Made by a program: the position numbers and the translations under genes. From assembly GCF_900128895.1 (NCBI RefSeq), contig NZ_FSQW01000001.1, positions 1,798,001-1,862,000 on the forward strand: DNA of 64,000 nucleotides, read 5' to 3'. Source of the DNA: Parasphingorhabdus marina DSM 22363. GTDB lineage: Bacteria > Pseudomonadota > Alphaproteobacteria > Sphingomonadales > Sphingomonadaceae. Below the pieces are notes generated by a model that saw only the letters and a program-made list of their open reading frames with translations, did not search any database and was not told the origin of the DNA. The number at the start of each line of letters is the position of its first letter. The first letter of the stretch is position 1. Below, in pieces: positions 16,926-25,076 of the stretch.

Positions 16926-18698
16926 ATGTTCTCGGATGGCCCCTTCATTTTGCTCGACGACGCGCGGGCCACCCATGCCGCACCGCCCCGGATATATCGC
17001 CACCCCGTGGAGATCGTAACGGCCTCGTCGCCGGATGAACTTGCGGCCGGTCTCACCCGTATTGCCGAGGCACAAGGGGAGGGGCTGCACGCCGCGGGCT
17101 ATTTGTCCTACGAGGCCGGGCTGGCAATGGAACCCAAACTGGCTCCGCGCCTGCCGGATAACCGCCCATGCCCTTTGCTCTGGTTCGGGCTTTTCGAGGA
17201 TTTCGAGAGCCCCGATCCCGCCAGTCTGGCAGAGGCGTTTCCCGATCCGGCGGGAGCCTGGCTGGGACAGCTTCGACCGCGTTTGTCCCGCGATCAATAT
17301 GACCAGGCTTTTGATGCCGTGCAGGAATATATTGCGGCGGGAGATATCTATCAGAGCAATCTGACTTTCCTCGCCGACGCGCGGTTTCGGGGTCATCCGC
17401 TGGCGCTCTATGCGGCGATCCGGGAGCGGGCCAGGGCCGGATATGGCGGTATTGTCTTTGACGGGACAAACTGGATTTTGTCTTTTTCTCCCGAATTGTT
17501 TTTCGCAAGCAAGGGGAACCGGATCACGGCACGTCCGATGAAGGGAACCGCAGCGCGGGTCGCAGATGAAACAGCCGATGCCGCCGTCCGGGAGGAGCTG
17601 CGGAGCGATCCCAAGCAGCGGGCGGAAAATCTGATGATCGTCGATCTGCTGCGCAACGACCTGTCACGGGTGGCGTCTCCCGGGACGGTTCGGGTGCCGG
17701 ACCTGTTTCATGTCGAGACCTATCCGACCATCCATCAGATGACCTCGACCGTACAGGCAGATCTTCGTCCCGGCCGTTCCGCCGTCGACCTGCTGCGTCA
17801 GATCTTCCCCTGCGGATCGATTACCGGCGCGCCCAAAATCCGGGCGATGGAAGTGATCGATGAGCTGGAGAAAGATCAGCGCGGAATCTATTGCGGTTCG
17901 ATCGGCCGGATCGATGCCAGTGGCGACAGCGCATTCAATGTCGCGATCCGGACCTTCTTCGGGAAACAGGGCGAGGAAAAGCTTTCCATCGGGCTGGGCT
18001 CTGGCATAGTGGCAGACTCTGTTCGCGGTGATGAATGGCGCGAATGTCTGGCCAAGGGGAGATTTGCCAAAGTGGGTATCGGTGCCGAGGAACCCGTTCC
18101 GGTTGACCTGATCGAGACCATGGCATTTGACCCTGCGGAGGGGATCGCCCGGCTGGAAGAGCATCTGACGAGGATGAAGGCCAGTGCAGCGGCGCTGGAA
18201 TATGAATTCGACCGCCACGCCGCGCGCAACAATATCCAGGCGGTGACATTCCACCAGGAGCAACCGGCAATGGTCCGCCTGATGCTGTCACGGTCGGGCA
18301 TGACGTCGATCGAACTGAAACCGCTGCCCGAGCCGATGTCGGAGCCGGTCCGATGCCAGCTCGTGCCGCTAAAGGCCGATGCGGCCGACTACCGCCTCCA
18401 CCACAAGACCAGCGATCGCCGGGTTTACGCAGCGGATGATCTGGACGACGGAGTGCACCCGGTGTTCGTCGATGCGGAAGGCTATGTCACCGAAGGTGCG
18501 ATCTGGAATGTGTTTGTCGAACGCGACGGCCAGCTCCTGACCCCGCCGCTCTCCCGCGGCCTGCTGCCCGGTGTGCTACGGCGAGAATTGGTGGAGCAAG
18601 GCAAGGCGGTTGAAGCGGACCTGCGTGCGAAGGATCTGGCGGACGGCTTCTTGCTCGGCAACAGCGTGCGTGGACTGGTTGGAGCGCAACTCCCCTAA
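16926..18698 (+). CDS. pabB: Aminodeoxychorismate synthase component I fused to 4-amino-4-deoxychorismate lyase
   Basis: 590 residues from the ATG at 16926 with AGGGG at 16914-16918. Residues 1-375 are the chorismate-binding PabB domain, with DIYQSNLTF, MKGTAAR, LMIVDLLRNDLSRV and FPCGSITGAPKIRAM. Residues about 400-590 are a class IV aminotransferase-fold PabC domain, with the PLP lysine in HHKTSDRRVY and TEGAIWNVFV...LSRGLLPGVLRREL. The fusion converts chorismate with amidotransferase help to aminodeoxychorismate and then releases p-aminobenzoate plus pyruvate for folate synthesis. This fused form is common in alphaproteobacteria. The 3' end overlaps the convergent hemN stop by four bases. 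No glutamine amidotransferase gene (pabA) is adjacent. Confidence 0.92.
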   Translation: MFSDGPFILLDDARATHAAPPRIYRHPVEIVTASSPDELAAGLTRIAEAQGEGLHAAGYLSYEAGLAMEPKLAPRLPDNRPCPLLWFGLFEDFESPDPASLAEAFPDPAGAWLGQLRPRLSRDQYDQAFDAVQEYIAAGDIYQSNLTFLADARFRGHPLALYAAIRERARAGYGGIVFDGTNWILSFSPELFFASKGNRITARPMKGTAARVADETADAAVREELRSDPKQRAENLMIVDLLRNDLSRVASPGTVRVPDLFHVETYPTIHQMTSTVQADLRPGRSAVDLLRQIFPCGSITGAPKIRAMEVIDELEKDQRGIYCGSIGRIDASGDSAFNVAIRTFFGKQGEEKLSIGLGSGIVADSVRGDEWRECLAKGRFAKVGIGAEEPVPVDLIETMAFDPAEGIARLEEHLTRMKASAAALEYEFDRHAARNNIQAVTFHQEQPAMVRLMLSRSGMTSIELKPLPEPMSEPVRCQLVPLKADAADYRLHHKTSDRRVYAADDLDDGVHPVFVDAEGYVTEGAIWNVFVERDGQLLTPPLSRGLLPGVLRRELVEQGKAVEADLRAKDLADGFLLGNSVRGLVGAQLP

Positions 18699-20017
18699 AT
18701 CGCGCTGCTGAAGCCGCCTTTGCTGTTGTGCCGATAGGGATCGAATATTGCGGCGATGGTGCGCAGATAGGGGGTGGCGCTGTCGGTGCAGGTGATGTGG
18801 CCATCGTCCCGTTCGATCAGGCCGCGTTGTTCGAAGGAGGCCAGTCGCTCGGCATAGGTTTCGGCACCGTCCAGCCCGCCGATTTCGGCTTCGCCGCGGC
18901 ACAATATGTCTTCGATGATCTGGCGGTGTGCCTCGTCCCGGGATGTGCGATGCACGCCGAGGGAGGCGGTTAGTCGACCGGTTGACACCGCGTTGCGCCA
19001 GGCACCGACATTTTTCTCGTTCTGCAGGATTCGGTCGGGGAACAGGCTGATCGCGGTCGCGCCCATGCCGAGAAGCCATGGGCTCGGGTCATGCGTATAG
19101 CCCTGGAAATTGCGGGAAACTTCGCCCGCCCTGGCGGCAACAGCCATTGGATCATCGGGCAGGGCGAAATGGTCGAAGCCGATCGCCTCATATCCTGCCC
19201 GGACCAGGGTCTGATAGCCCAGCGAGGACATGGCGAACCGCTGCAGCTGATTGGCCATGATGCTGGTGTCCATCCGCCGCTGCCGGGCGATCCGTTGTGG
19301 CAGGTGGGCGTAACCGAACAGCGCGATCCGTTCCGGGCGAAGTTCGATGGTCTTGTCCAGGCTGTCGCTGAGATCCTGACCCGTCTGGCCGGGCAGGCCG
19401 TACATCATGTCGAAATTGATGGACTGCACGCCATGGGCGCGCAGCTGGGACATGGCCGACGCGATGGTCTCATAGGGTTGGACCCGTCCGATCACCTGCT
19501 GGACTTCGGCCGAGAAGGTCTGGACGCCCATGCTGGCATGGGTCACGCCCGATTGTCCGAGCATTGCTGCCCATTCGCCATCAAAATCACGCGGGTCCAG
19601 CTCAACCGAGATTTCCGCGCGGTCTACGTGAAAGCTATCCTTGAGCGCGGCGATCAGATGGGCGAATTCCTGTGTCGAAATGGCATTCGGGCTGCCGCCG
19701 CCAAAGGCAATGCGCTTCACCACATGCTTGCTGGTGAGCAGCTCGCCCATGATCCGGATTTCGGCGAGCAGTGCATCAATATAGGCCTGGAGCCGTTTCT
19801 GCCGGTTGGCCCGACCGGTATTGCAGGCGCAATAGTGGCAGATGGTGTTGCAATAGGGAATATGCAGATAAAGCGAGATTTCGGCGCCCTCCGGAATCGC
19901 CGCCACGGCGTTTTCCAGCACGTGATCCTCTCCCACGGGTCGAAACTCCGCGGCTGTCGGATAACTGGTATAGCGCGGAACGGGGCGCCGGAGCAGGTCG
20001 GGATGATATGGCCACAT
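18695..20017 (-). CDS. hemN: Oxygen-independent coproporphyrinogen III oxidase (radical SAM)
   Basis: 440 residues with the HemN opening PRYTSYPTAAEF and the radical-SAM cluster motif CNTICHYCAC (CX3CX2CXC), SAM-binding GGGSPNAIS, and the HemN blocks VQTFSAEVQQVIGRVQPYE and FDMMYGLPGQT. It oxidatively decarboxylates coproporphyrinogen III to protoporphyrinogen IX without O2 in the cytosol. Upstream of the ATG there is no Shine-Dalgarno sequence, while an FNR-like box lies centred 42.5 bp before the start codon, a spacing that would fit class II activation of a nearly leaderless transcript. It converges with the pabB-pabC gene. Confidence 0.93.
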   Translation of the reverse strand: MWPYHPDLLRRPVPRYTSYPTAAEFRPVGEDHVLENAVAAIPEGAEISLYLHIPYCNTICHYCACNTGRANRQKRLQAYIDALLAEIRIMGELLTSKHVVKRIAFGGGSPNAISTQEFAHLIAALKDSFHVDRAEISVELDPRDFDGEWAAMLGQSGVTHASMGVQTFSAEVQQVIGRVQPYETIASAMSQLRAHGVQSINFDMMYGLPGQTGQDLSDSLDKTIELRPERIALFGYAHLPQRIARQRRMDTSIMANQLQRFAMSSLGYQTLVRAGYEAIGFDHFALPDDPMAVAARAGEVSRNFQGYTHDPSPWLLGMGATAISLFPDRILQNEKNVGAWRNAVSTGRLTASLGVHRTSRDEAHRQIIEDILCRGEAEIGGLDGAETYAERLASFEQRGLIERDDGHITCTDSATPYLRTIAAIFDPYRHNSKGGFSSAI

Positions 20018-20052
20018 GCGGGGCTTGATGACGAAAATTCCGGTGCCTGTCT

Positions 20053-20066
20053 TTGAGCCATATCAA
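20053..20066. promoter_or_regulatory. FNR/FixK-like box in the hemN-metY divergent region
   Basis: TTGAG-CCAT-ATCAA matches the FNR/FixK consensus TTGAT-N4-ATCAA at 9 of 10 conserved positions. It sits upstream of hemN, a gene often controlled by FNR-type regulators because its enzyme works without oxygen. The match is seen; regulation is inference. Confidence 0.6.
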
Positions 20067-20152
20067 AAGCGGGGATGCGCAGCGCAAAAACTTGCGATAA
20101 CAGGATGGCCAAGTGATTCCCGAATTTCGAACCGACAAAAGGACCGAACAGC

Positions 20153-21442
20153 ATGACCGACCAGCCCGCACCCCAGCGTCTTGAAACCCTTGCCGTCCAT
20201 GCCGGGACCGAACCCGACCCCGCGACCAACGCGCGGATCACGCCGATTTACCAGACCGCCTCCTACGTGTTTGATGATGTCGAACATGCGGCGAACCTGT
20301 TCAACCTCGATGCGTTCGGGAATATCTACACCCGGATTATGAACCCGACCAACGGGGCGCTGGAAGGCAAGATCGCGGCGATGGAAGGCGGAGCAGCGGC
20401 ATTGGCCGTGGCGTCCGGCCATGCGGCGCAACTGCTCGTCTTTCATGTGCTGATGGACCCCGGCGCACATATTGTTGCGGCGAAAAAGCTCTATGGCGGC
20501 TCGCTCAACCAGCTGGCGCACAGCGTGAAGAAATTTGGCTGGGACGTGACCTTTGTCGATGCCGATGATCTGGACGAGGTGAAGGACGCAATTACCGACG
20601 CCACACGCTGTGTCTTCATCGAGAGCCTCGCCAATCCCGGCGGCGTGGTCCAGGACATTGCGGGGATCGCCGATATTGCCCATGATGCGGGCATCCCGCT
20701 GATCGTCGACAATACCATGGCCTCGCCGGTACTCTGCCGCCCAATTGAACATGGTGCGGATATTGTCGTGGAAAGCGGTACCAAATTTCTCGGTGGCCAT
20801 GGCAACAGCATTGCCGGCCTGATCGTCGACAGCGGCAGGTTCGACTGGACGCAGAGCGAGAAGTTCGCCTTCCTTAATCAGCCCAACCCGTCTTATCATG
20901 GCAAGGTCTTTACAGACGCCTTTGGCGAAATCGCCTTCATTCTCGCCGCGCGCGCGCTGTCGCTGCGCGATCTGGGTCCGGCACTTGCGCCGCAAAATGC
21001 GTTCCACATCCTGACCGGGATGGAAACTCTGGCCCTGCGCATGGAGCGGCATTGCGACAATGCGCTGGCGCTGGCGAAATGGCTGCAGCGCCGGGACGAA
21101 GTCAGCTGGGTCTCCTATGCCGGACTGCCCGACAGCAAGTATCATGATCTCGCGCAGAAATATCTCGGAGGGAAAGGTGGCGCGGTGTTCACCTTTGGCC
21201 TGAAGGGTGGCTATGACGCCGGCGTCAAACTGGTCAGCGCGGTGCAGATGTTCAGTCATCTCGCCAATATCGGCGACACCCGTTCACTGATCATCCATCC
21301 CGCTTCAACCACGCACAGCCAGCTGTCCGGCGACGAACTCGAAGCCGCCGGCGCCGGTCCCGACGTCGTGCGCGTGTCGGTGGGGATCGAGCATATTGAC
21401 GATATTATCGCCGATATGGAGCAGGCCCTGGCGGCGGTTTAG
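20153..21442 (+). CDS. metY: O-acetylhomoserine sulfhydrylase (aminocarboxypropyltransferase)
   Basis: 429 residues, the MetY length, longer than cystathionine gamma-synthase (about 385). Family blocks: LETLAVHAGTEPDPATNARITPIYQTASYVF, YTRIMNPTNGALEGKIAAMEGG, LYGGSLNQL and the PLP lysine in VESGTKFLGGHGNSIAG, plus HPASTTHSQL near the end. It joins O-acetylhomoserine with sulfide to give homocysteine in methionine synthesis. AGGA lies 6-9 bp before the ATG. It is divergent from hemN and ends before a strong bidirectional terminator. I looked for a SAM-type riboswitch in the 135-bp upstream region and did not recognise one. Confidence 0.93.
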   Translation: MTDQPAPQRLETLAVHAGTEPDPATNARITPIYQTASYVFDDVEHAANLFNLDAFGNIYTRIMNPTNGALEGKIAAMEGGAAALAVASGHAAQLLVFHVLMDPGAHIVAAKKLYGGSLNQLAHSVKKFGWDVTFVDADDLDEVKDAITDATRCVFIESLANPGGVVQDIAGIADIAHDAGIPLIVDNTMASPVLCRPIEHGADIVVESGTKFLGGHGNSIAGLIVDSGRFDWTQSEKFAFLNQPNPSYHGKVFTDAFGEIAFILAARALSLRDLGPALAPQNAFHILTGMETLALRMERHCDNALALAKWLQRRDEVSWVSYAGLPDSKYHDLAQKYLGGKGGAVFTFGLKGGYDAGVKLVSAVQMFSHLANIGDTRSLIIHPASTTHSQLSGDELEAAGAGPDVVRVSVGIEHIDDIIADMEQALAAV

Positions 21443-21586
21443 GGCGGATTTTGTGAACCCAGGAAAGCCGGGGGTAAAACGCGGCTTTTTGCCCCTTTTT
21501 TCGGCGGGTTTGACGCGAGCTTCACCAAGCTGGTGATCGTGATGTAGACTGCTGTGTCCCGAAAGCGGACGTTTGCGTCTTCATAG

Positions 21587-21619
21587 AAAACCTCGCCAGA
21601 TCGCTCTGGCGAGGTTTTT
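21587..21619. terminator. Bidirectional intrinsic terminator after metY
   Basis: AAAACCTCGCCAGA-TCGC-TCTGGCGAGGTTTTT forms a perfect stem of ten G/C-rich pairs flanked by A and T runs. It lies between metY and the convergent PEP-CTERM gene and can serve both strands. Confidence 0.92.
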
Positions 21620-21641
21620 AGGGTAATCTTTTGTTGCGGAC

Positions 21642-22286
21642 TTAAGCGAAGCTGACCTTCACATTCGCCTTGCGCTGACGCCGCATGGCACCGCCAATCG
21701 CACCGAAACCCAGGATCATGAAGGCCCAGGTCGCTGGTTCAGGAACAGCGGCGGCCCCAAACTTTACGTCGTCAAAAGCAAAGCCGTCATCTCGCCCTGC
21801 CAATGCCCGGATTTCCAGAGAGGTAAACGCTGTATCAGATACGAAGCCAAAAAACCCGTCAGCAGGAGCAATCTCTTCACCAGCGACGAACAGGGTCGAT
21901 CTGGCAACACCGTCATTGATCTCGTTGAATGTCGCTCCCCAGGAAGTTATCGCATTTGCAAAGGTGATGAAAATGGAACCACCGTCGCTGATCCGTCCCG
22001 AAACCGAAGGCGTGCCGTTCACATCGAAACCTGTTCCGAACGGCCCTACATAATTTTGGCTGGGATTGTTGGAGGAACCGACCTGGCTGAAGGTTTGGTC
22101 CCCAATCACCAGGGGTGCCAGATCAAATCTTGTTTCGGCTACAAAGGCGTTGAAATCCTCCAGCATTGTCGGCCCGGCAGCCGCATCGAATGCTGTTTCA
22201 TCAGTAAAAATCGTAACGGCGGCGTTGGCAGTTGCAGGCAACATCATTGCGATGGCGGTAGCAGAAGCCAAAATTATTTTTTTCAT
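21642..22286 (-). CDS. PEPxxWA-CTERM sorting domain-containing exported protein
   Basis: 214 residues. A signal peptide (MKKIILASATAIAMMLPATANA) precedes a beta-sandwich-like region with FDDVKFG near the end. The C-terminal tripartite sorting tail is AVPEPATWAFMILGFGAIGGAMRRQRK. The overall look (single domain, FTDETAFDAAAG start) resembles small PEP-CTERM proteins with lectin- or adhesin-like folds, but I do not recognise the exact domain. It is monocistronic; its promoter region carries the dyad at 22421-22439 that is echoed upstream of the other PEP-CTERM gene at 8282. Confidence 0.85.
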   Translation of the reverse strand: MKKIILASATAIAMMLPATANAAVTIFTDETAFDAAAGPTMLEDFNAFVAETRFDLAPLVIGDQTFSQVGSSNNPSQNYVGPFGTGFDVNGTPSVSGRISDGGSIFITFANAITSWGATFNEINDGVARSTLFVAGEEIAPADGFFGFVSDTAFTSLEIRALAGRDDGFAFDDVKFGAAAVPEPATWAFMILGFGAIGGAMRRQRKANVKVSFA

Positions 22287-22420
22287 AGTTAATCACCCAA
22301 TTCCCGGAGGTACCGCAATTCATCCAGTCACTGCAATACCGCTTAGTGTTGCAAACCCAGCTTGAAAGATACCATAAATCTTTGTTCTCAACTACGCATA
22401 TTTCGCGCTGCGATAAAACT

Positions 22421-22439
22421 TTGTGTCAAAACGACACAA
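22421..22439. promoter_or_regulatory. Candidate operator shared by the two PEP-CTERM genes (copy 2)
   Basis: TTGTGTC-AAAAC-GACACAA has perfect 7-bp arms and lies about 135 bp upstream of the PEP-CTERM start codon. PEP-CTERM genes in several bacteria are driven by the PrsK/PrsR system with sigma-54; the distance fits an enhancer-type site. Between it and the gene, TATGGTATCTTTCAAGCT on the minus strand has GG and GC ten bases apart, as in a sigma-54 promoter, but the flanks are weak. Confidence 0.45.
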
Positions 22440-22481
22440 GACCGACGCCCGCTTTTGCGCCCTGAGCAGTCGCCACCCAAC

Positions 22482-23558
22482 CTATGGAAGTCCGCCTTCG
22501 AAAACATTGATGGCTTTGCCAAAGGGAAGATGATTGTCGCTGTTAAATCCTGACTGGGCCGGAACGTCTGCATTCCAAAGAATATCCGCCTGACCATGCG
22601 GTAGCAAGTTCTTGACCGAGTCCTGTTGTGCCGGGGACAAGAGGTTAAACCGCCGGCGCAGCTCTTCCAGGCACCAAACGCGATACTGCGAGACGGCGAT
22701 ATCGCGATAATCGCAGCCTTGTACGGTCATGTCGAACCGCTCTGTATCTTCGGCGAAGGCTGCGGCATTGGCAGCCAGCTGCACCAGATGGGTTTCGCAG
22801 ATTTCCTTTAGTAACGGCTCCGCATCGTCCGGAACTTGCGTGACGAATTCCGGTTTGTGTGTGTTTTTGGCATGCCACATGCGGGCGACCCATTCAAAGA
22901 CGGCGGGCGCGGTGTTACGCATGATTTCCTGCGGCGTGGGATCCTGGCCATAATGCCGGAACATCGGGCCCATCATGCCATAATCCGCCAGCGACGGCGC
23001 ATTGCCTAATAGGAATGGCCGGTTTTCCAGCATGGCCGTCATGCCGGCCAGCGCATTGTGGTAGGACTGTTCGATATGCTGGCGGGTGGTGTCGGTCACC
23101 CCGTCCCGTTTGACATAGTGGCGCACCTGGCGGCGAATGATCATGCGTTGTCGCATCCACCGGGGCATTTTGACATGCCCGGTCAGCTCATCGGTCAGGA
23201 CATTCGAGGCCAGTTGCCGGTCATAATCATACCACCAGCGGTAATACATTGCCGATCGCCACAGCCATTCGTCGCCATAATCCTCAATGAGATGGGCCAT
23301 GAAACCGACTACGGGATCCTGCGGCAGAACGGGATTGTCCGGATGGATCGTCTCCAGATGCATGATGATCGGTGTGGTGTCTGACATCCACTTCCCGTCA
23401 TCATCGACAATCGGCATTTGCACCGCACCGACTTTCTCCTTCAGCATTTCGGCCTTGTCATAGGGCGTCGGCAGCGCGGTGTAGGCGATATTCTTGTACC
23501 GCAGATAGGCTTCTAGTTTGCCGGTATAGTAGGAAATTCGGGATCCGTAGACTTTCAT
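22482..23558 (-). CDS. Glutathione S-transferase family protein with long C-terminal extension
   Basis: 358 residues from the ATG at 23558, which follows AGGAGGGCGTC; an in-frame ATG at 23603 lies inside the upstream gene. Residues 1-80 are a thioredoxin-like GST N-domain (MKVYGSRISYYTGKLEAYLRYKNIAY, VGAVQMPIVDDDG). Residues 90-240 are the all-helical C-domain, with LLGNAPSLADYGMMGPMF. About 110 further residues follow, which standard GSTs (200-230 residues) lack. It is the last gene of the GMC operon. A role in glutathione-dependent breakdown or isomerisation of an aromatic or ether compound is plausible but unproven. The catalytic Ser/Tyr/Cys near residues 5-15 is probably Ser or Tyr of RISYYTG. 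Confidence 0.82.
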   Translation of the reverse strand: MKVYGSRISYYTGKLEAYLRYKNIAYTALPTPYDKAEMLKEKVGAVQMPIVDDDGKWMSDTTPIIMHLETIHPDNPVLPQDPVVGFMAHLIEDYGDEWLWRSAMYYRWWYDYDRQLASNVLTDELTGHVKMPRWMRQRMIIRRQVRHYVKRDGVTDTTRQHIEQSYHNALAGMTAMLENRPFLLGNAPSLADYGMMGPMFRHYGQDPTPQEIMRNTAPAVFEWVARMWHAKNTHKPEFVTQVPDDAEPLLKEICETHLVQLAANAAAFAEDTERFDMTVQGCDYRDIAVSQYRVWCLEELRRRFNLLSPAQQDSVKNLLPHGQADILWNADVPAQSGFNSDNHLPFGKAINVFEGGLP

Positions 23559-23571
23559 GACGCCCTCCTGA

Positions 23572-24366
23572 TCAGAAAATGGAGCTGTGCTGACCACCGT
23601 CAATCACGATATTCTGGCCGACAATGAACCGCGCCAGCGAACTGCACAGAAAGGCGGCCATCGGCGCGAGATCGTCGGCATCTCCCATGAAACCCGCCGG
23701 TATGTGGTTATGCTCGCGGAAATGGGCACCGACAATTTCCGGTTTGGGTTCCAGGCCGAACGCCTCGGCATAGGCACCCATGATTTCCGATGCCCCCTCG
23801 GTGGCAAACATGCCCGGCAGCAGATTGTTCAGGATAACACCATGCGGCGCAATTTCCCGCGAAACACTGGCGGTGTAATTGAGCAGGGCGGACCGCGCCG
23901 GACCGGACATCAGTCGCCAGATCATGGGGTTTTTGGCGGAAAATGTCGCAATATTGACGATCCGGCCCCAGCCTTTTTCCTTCATCACCGGAATATAGTT
24001 CCGCATGATCTCGATCGGTCCGATCAGGGCGGTCTCGACCGAGTCCCGCCACATGTCTGCGGACACTTTCAGAAAGTCTCCGTTGGGATCCGGCGGCTTG
24101 ATTGTAATCGCCAGGATATCTGGGTCAGGGCAGGCGGCGAACAGGGCCTCCCGTCCGGCTTCGGTCGACGAATCTGCAACAACCGGCGTGACAGATACGC
24201 CATGTTTCGCAGCGATTTCATCCGCCGCTTTCTGCAATCGCTCTTCGCCGCGAGCGGTGATGACCAGCTCTGCACCGGCCTCGGCCAGTCGTTCGGCGGT
24301 GGCCCGCCCCATGCCGGCGCTGCCGCCGGCCATGATCGCTTTTTTGCCCTTGATCTGAAGATCCAT
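23572..24366 (-). CDS. Atypical short-chain dehydrogenase/reductase without the YxxxK pair
   Basis: 264 residues from the ATG at 24366 with AGGAGACGGGAA upstream. The Rossmann start KKAIMAGGSAGMGRATAERLAEAGAELVITAR binds NAD(P). In the usual active-site region the sequence reads PMIWRLMSGPARSALLNYT: the catalytic Tyr position is Ser154 and the Lys position is Arg158. The later NNLLPGMFATEG block is as in normal SDRs. So the fold is clear and the canonical Tyr-Lys chemistry is missing. It lies between the HCCA-isomerase-like gene (41 bp upstream) and the GST (13 bp downstream) in one operon. Confidence 0.85.
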   Translation of the reverse strand: MDLQIKGKKAIMAGGSAGMGRATAERLAEAGAELVITARGEERLQKAADEIAAKHGVSVTPVVADSSTEAGREALFAACPDPDILAITIKPPDPNGDFLKVSADMWRDSVETALIGPIEIMRNYIPVMKEKGWGRIVNIATFSAKNPMIWRLMSGPARSALLNYTASVSREIAPHGVILNNLLPGMFATEGASEIMGAYAEAFGLEPKPEIVGAHFREHNHIPAGFMGDADDLAPMAAFLCSSLARFIVGQNIVIDGGQHSSIF

Positions 24367-24407
24367 TTCCCGTCTCCTTTTGTCTGTCACTGGATTTGTT
24401 TTCTGCA

Positions 24408-25061
24408 TCAGCCTGATGGATTTCGGCGCAGCCCGGCTTCGTCGAGCCGCCAGCGCAGCGTGTCGATCCGGTCCTGGCCGAAAAAGGGTTCGCCCTTGAA
24501 GACCATTGTCGGCACGCCCCAGTGACCGGATTGCTCGAGCAGTTGGTGATTTTTCTCGATCTCGGCCCTGGCATCATAATGCGCAAAAGCGTTTTCCATC
24601 TCTGCCAGATCGAATCCCGCTTTTCGGGCAGCAACCGCCAGATGATCTCCTTCGTCCCAGGCTTCGGTTCCACCCCATATCAGCGCCGCGACATGATGAG
24701 CGAAATCGATCCCCTTGCCGCGGCGTTCAGCCTCAACGCCAAGCGTTGACAGACGCCAGATATAGGGTTGTTCTTCGGGAACCTCATAGGTTTCGAGATT
24801 CTGGACGACCGGATCCGGTCGAGGCCAGACAAATGGCAGGCCCAGAAACGCGGCCCGGCGCCGGGAATCCATGACGATATATCTCGGGCGCTTCTTGTCG
24901 GCGGCATCAAAAATCGTTGATTTGGCGCGCAGTGCGATCGGCAAAACCGGGCGCAGGACCACGCTGACCGCATAATCCTCGCGGAGCTTCAGCAGGTCCG
25001 GCGTAACCAGATAGGAATAAGGGCTTCTGAAGGACCAGAAAACGTCGACACTATTGGCCAT
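24408..25061 (-). CDS. 2-hydroxychromene-2-carboxylate isomerase / DsbA-like (GST kappa) family protein
   Basis: 217 residues. The N-terminus VDVFWSFRSPYSYLVTPDLLKL has the HCCA-isomerase/GST-kappa motif with the catalytic serine in SFRSPYSYL, and the C-terminal thioredoxin-like half ends HWGVPTMVFKGEPFFGQDRIDTLRWRL (cis-Pro motif GVPT). An all-helical insert lies between. Family members catalyse glutathione-dependent isomerisation of chromene carboxylates in naphthalene breakdown, but many relatives have other substrates. In this operon it sits 15 bp after the GMC oxidoreductase and before an SDR and a GST, so glutathione-linked aromatic degradation is a reasonable inference. Confidence 0.82.
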   Translation of the reverse strand: MANSVDVFWSFRSPYSYLVTPDLLKLREDYAVSVVLRPVLPIALRAKSTIFDAADKKRPRYIVMDSRRRAAFLGLPFVWPRPDPVVQNLETYEVPEEQPYIWRLSTLGVEAERRGKGIDFAHHVAALIWGGTEAWDEGDHLAVAARKAGFDLAEMENAFAHYDARAEIEKNHQLLEQSGHWGVPTMVFKGEPFFGQDRIDTLRWRLDEAGLRRNPSG

Positions 25062-25076
25062 TTCGATTTTGCCTTT

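Noticed and set aside
20067-20152. SAM riboswitch upstream of metY
   Set aside because: The short leader lacks the recognisable SAM-II or SAM/SAH core sequences; only ordinary short pairings are seen.
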